A stretch of DNA of 11,019 nt, taken from assembly GCA_026770585.1 (NCBI GenBank), contig MU646493.1, positions 71,032 through 82,050 of the forward strand, in the 5' to 3' direction. The notes under the pieces are model-generated. The model ran no database searches, was not told the origin of the DNA, and saw nothing but the letters and a program-made list of their open reading frames with translations. This document shows positions 10,881 to 11,019 of the stretch, piece after piece; position 1 is the stretch's first letter; every line of letters starts with the position of its first letter. The translations under genes and the position numbers were made by a program. This DNA comes from Baffinella frigidus. Lineage: Eukaryota > Cryptophyceae > Cryptomonadales > Baffinellaceae.

Positions 10881-11019
10881 GGGCACTGCATCTACTACCT
10901 CCACTACATCCCCGAAGCACGCCCGGAGATCCACGGGTGCCGGGACATCCGGTGGTGCGTGGCAGAGCGATCTCCGGCAGGCACGTACCTCTCGCGCGTG
11001 TGCGGCCCGCGCTTCCTCG
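10881..11019 (+). CDS. Candidate exon, incomplete at window end (GHCIYYLHYIPEARPEIHGC..)
   Basis: After GCGCCCCACAG the frame reads GHCIYYLHYIPEARPEIHGC, then RDIRWCVAERSPAGTYLSRV, and CGPRFL to the last base. Third positions are nearly all G or C. Aromatic clustering (IYYLHY) and the WCVAE stretch look like a globular domain, but I cannot name it. An overlapping minus frame is open but has poorer composition. Confidence 0.55.

Overview
The window looks like nuclear DNA of a eukaryotic alga with an introner-type, intron-rich genome. Evidence: short GC-rich coding exons with GT..AG borders, AT-rich palindromic elements lying in the introns, degenerate plant-type telomere repeats (TTTAGGG/TTCAGGG), long CT/GA microsatellites, and a protein N-terminus with a signal peptide cut before Phe followed by a Ser/Arg-rich stretch, as in algae with secondary plastids. 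A stramenopile (for example a pelagophyte), haptophyte or dinoflagellate would all fit; the sequence alone does not decide. No tRNA, rRNA, CRISPR array or prokaryotic operon was seen.

Left part (1-2516, minus strand): the 5' part of a split gene for an endonuclease/exonuclease/phosphatase (EEP, CCR4-like) protein. Exon 1 (2516-2184) carries the presequence and the first active-site motif (SYN). Exon 2 (1642-1535) continues VLSSSLCEADYHTK. Exon 3 (188-106) holds the LQEVS motif. The rest lies beyond base 1. Intron 1 is a 541-bp telomere-like array bounded by an exact 8-bp direct repeat (GAGAGCAC), the signature of an introner. Intron 2 (1346 bp) is a cluster of four inverted-repeat elements (families A, B, C, D) plus a duplicated piece of exon 2.

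Middle and right (about 2773-11019, plus strand): a divergent transcription unit of many small exons that I could not assign to a family. Exons at 4618-4707, 5015-5084, 5636-5750, 6130-6242, 6635-6720 and 6811-6865 chain in a consistent reading phase across five junctions; 8024-8083 and 8229 onward are another phase-consistent pair. Exons at 9751-9834 and 10881-11019 are isolated. Whether all belong to one gene is not settled.

Almost everything between exons is explained by about 15 families of short non-autonomous inverted-repeat elements (here called A to P, 64-340 bp, 24 copies or fragments), several of which coincide with an intron or supply a splice site, and by direct duplications of 18-68 bp that flank insertions and often include an exon end with its splice site. 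The main result is that the window records several routes of intron gain side by side: TSD-bounded insertion, near-exact element-equals-intron, microsatellite intron, and tandem duplication of a splice-site-bearing exon segment.
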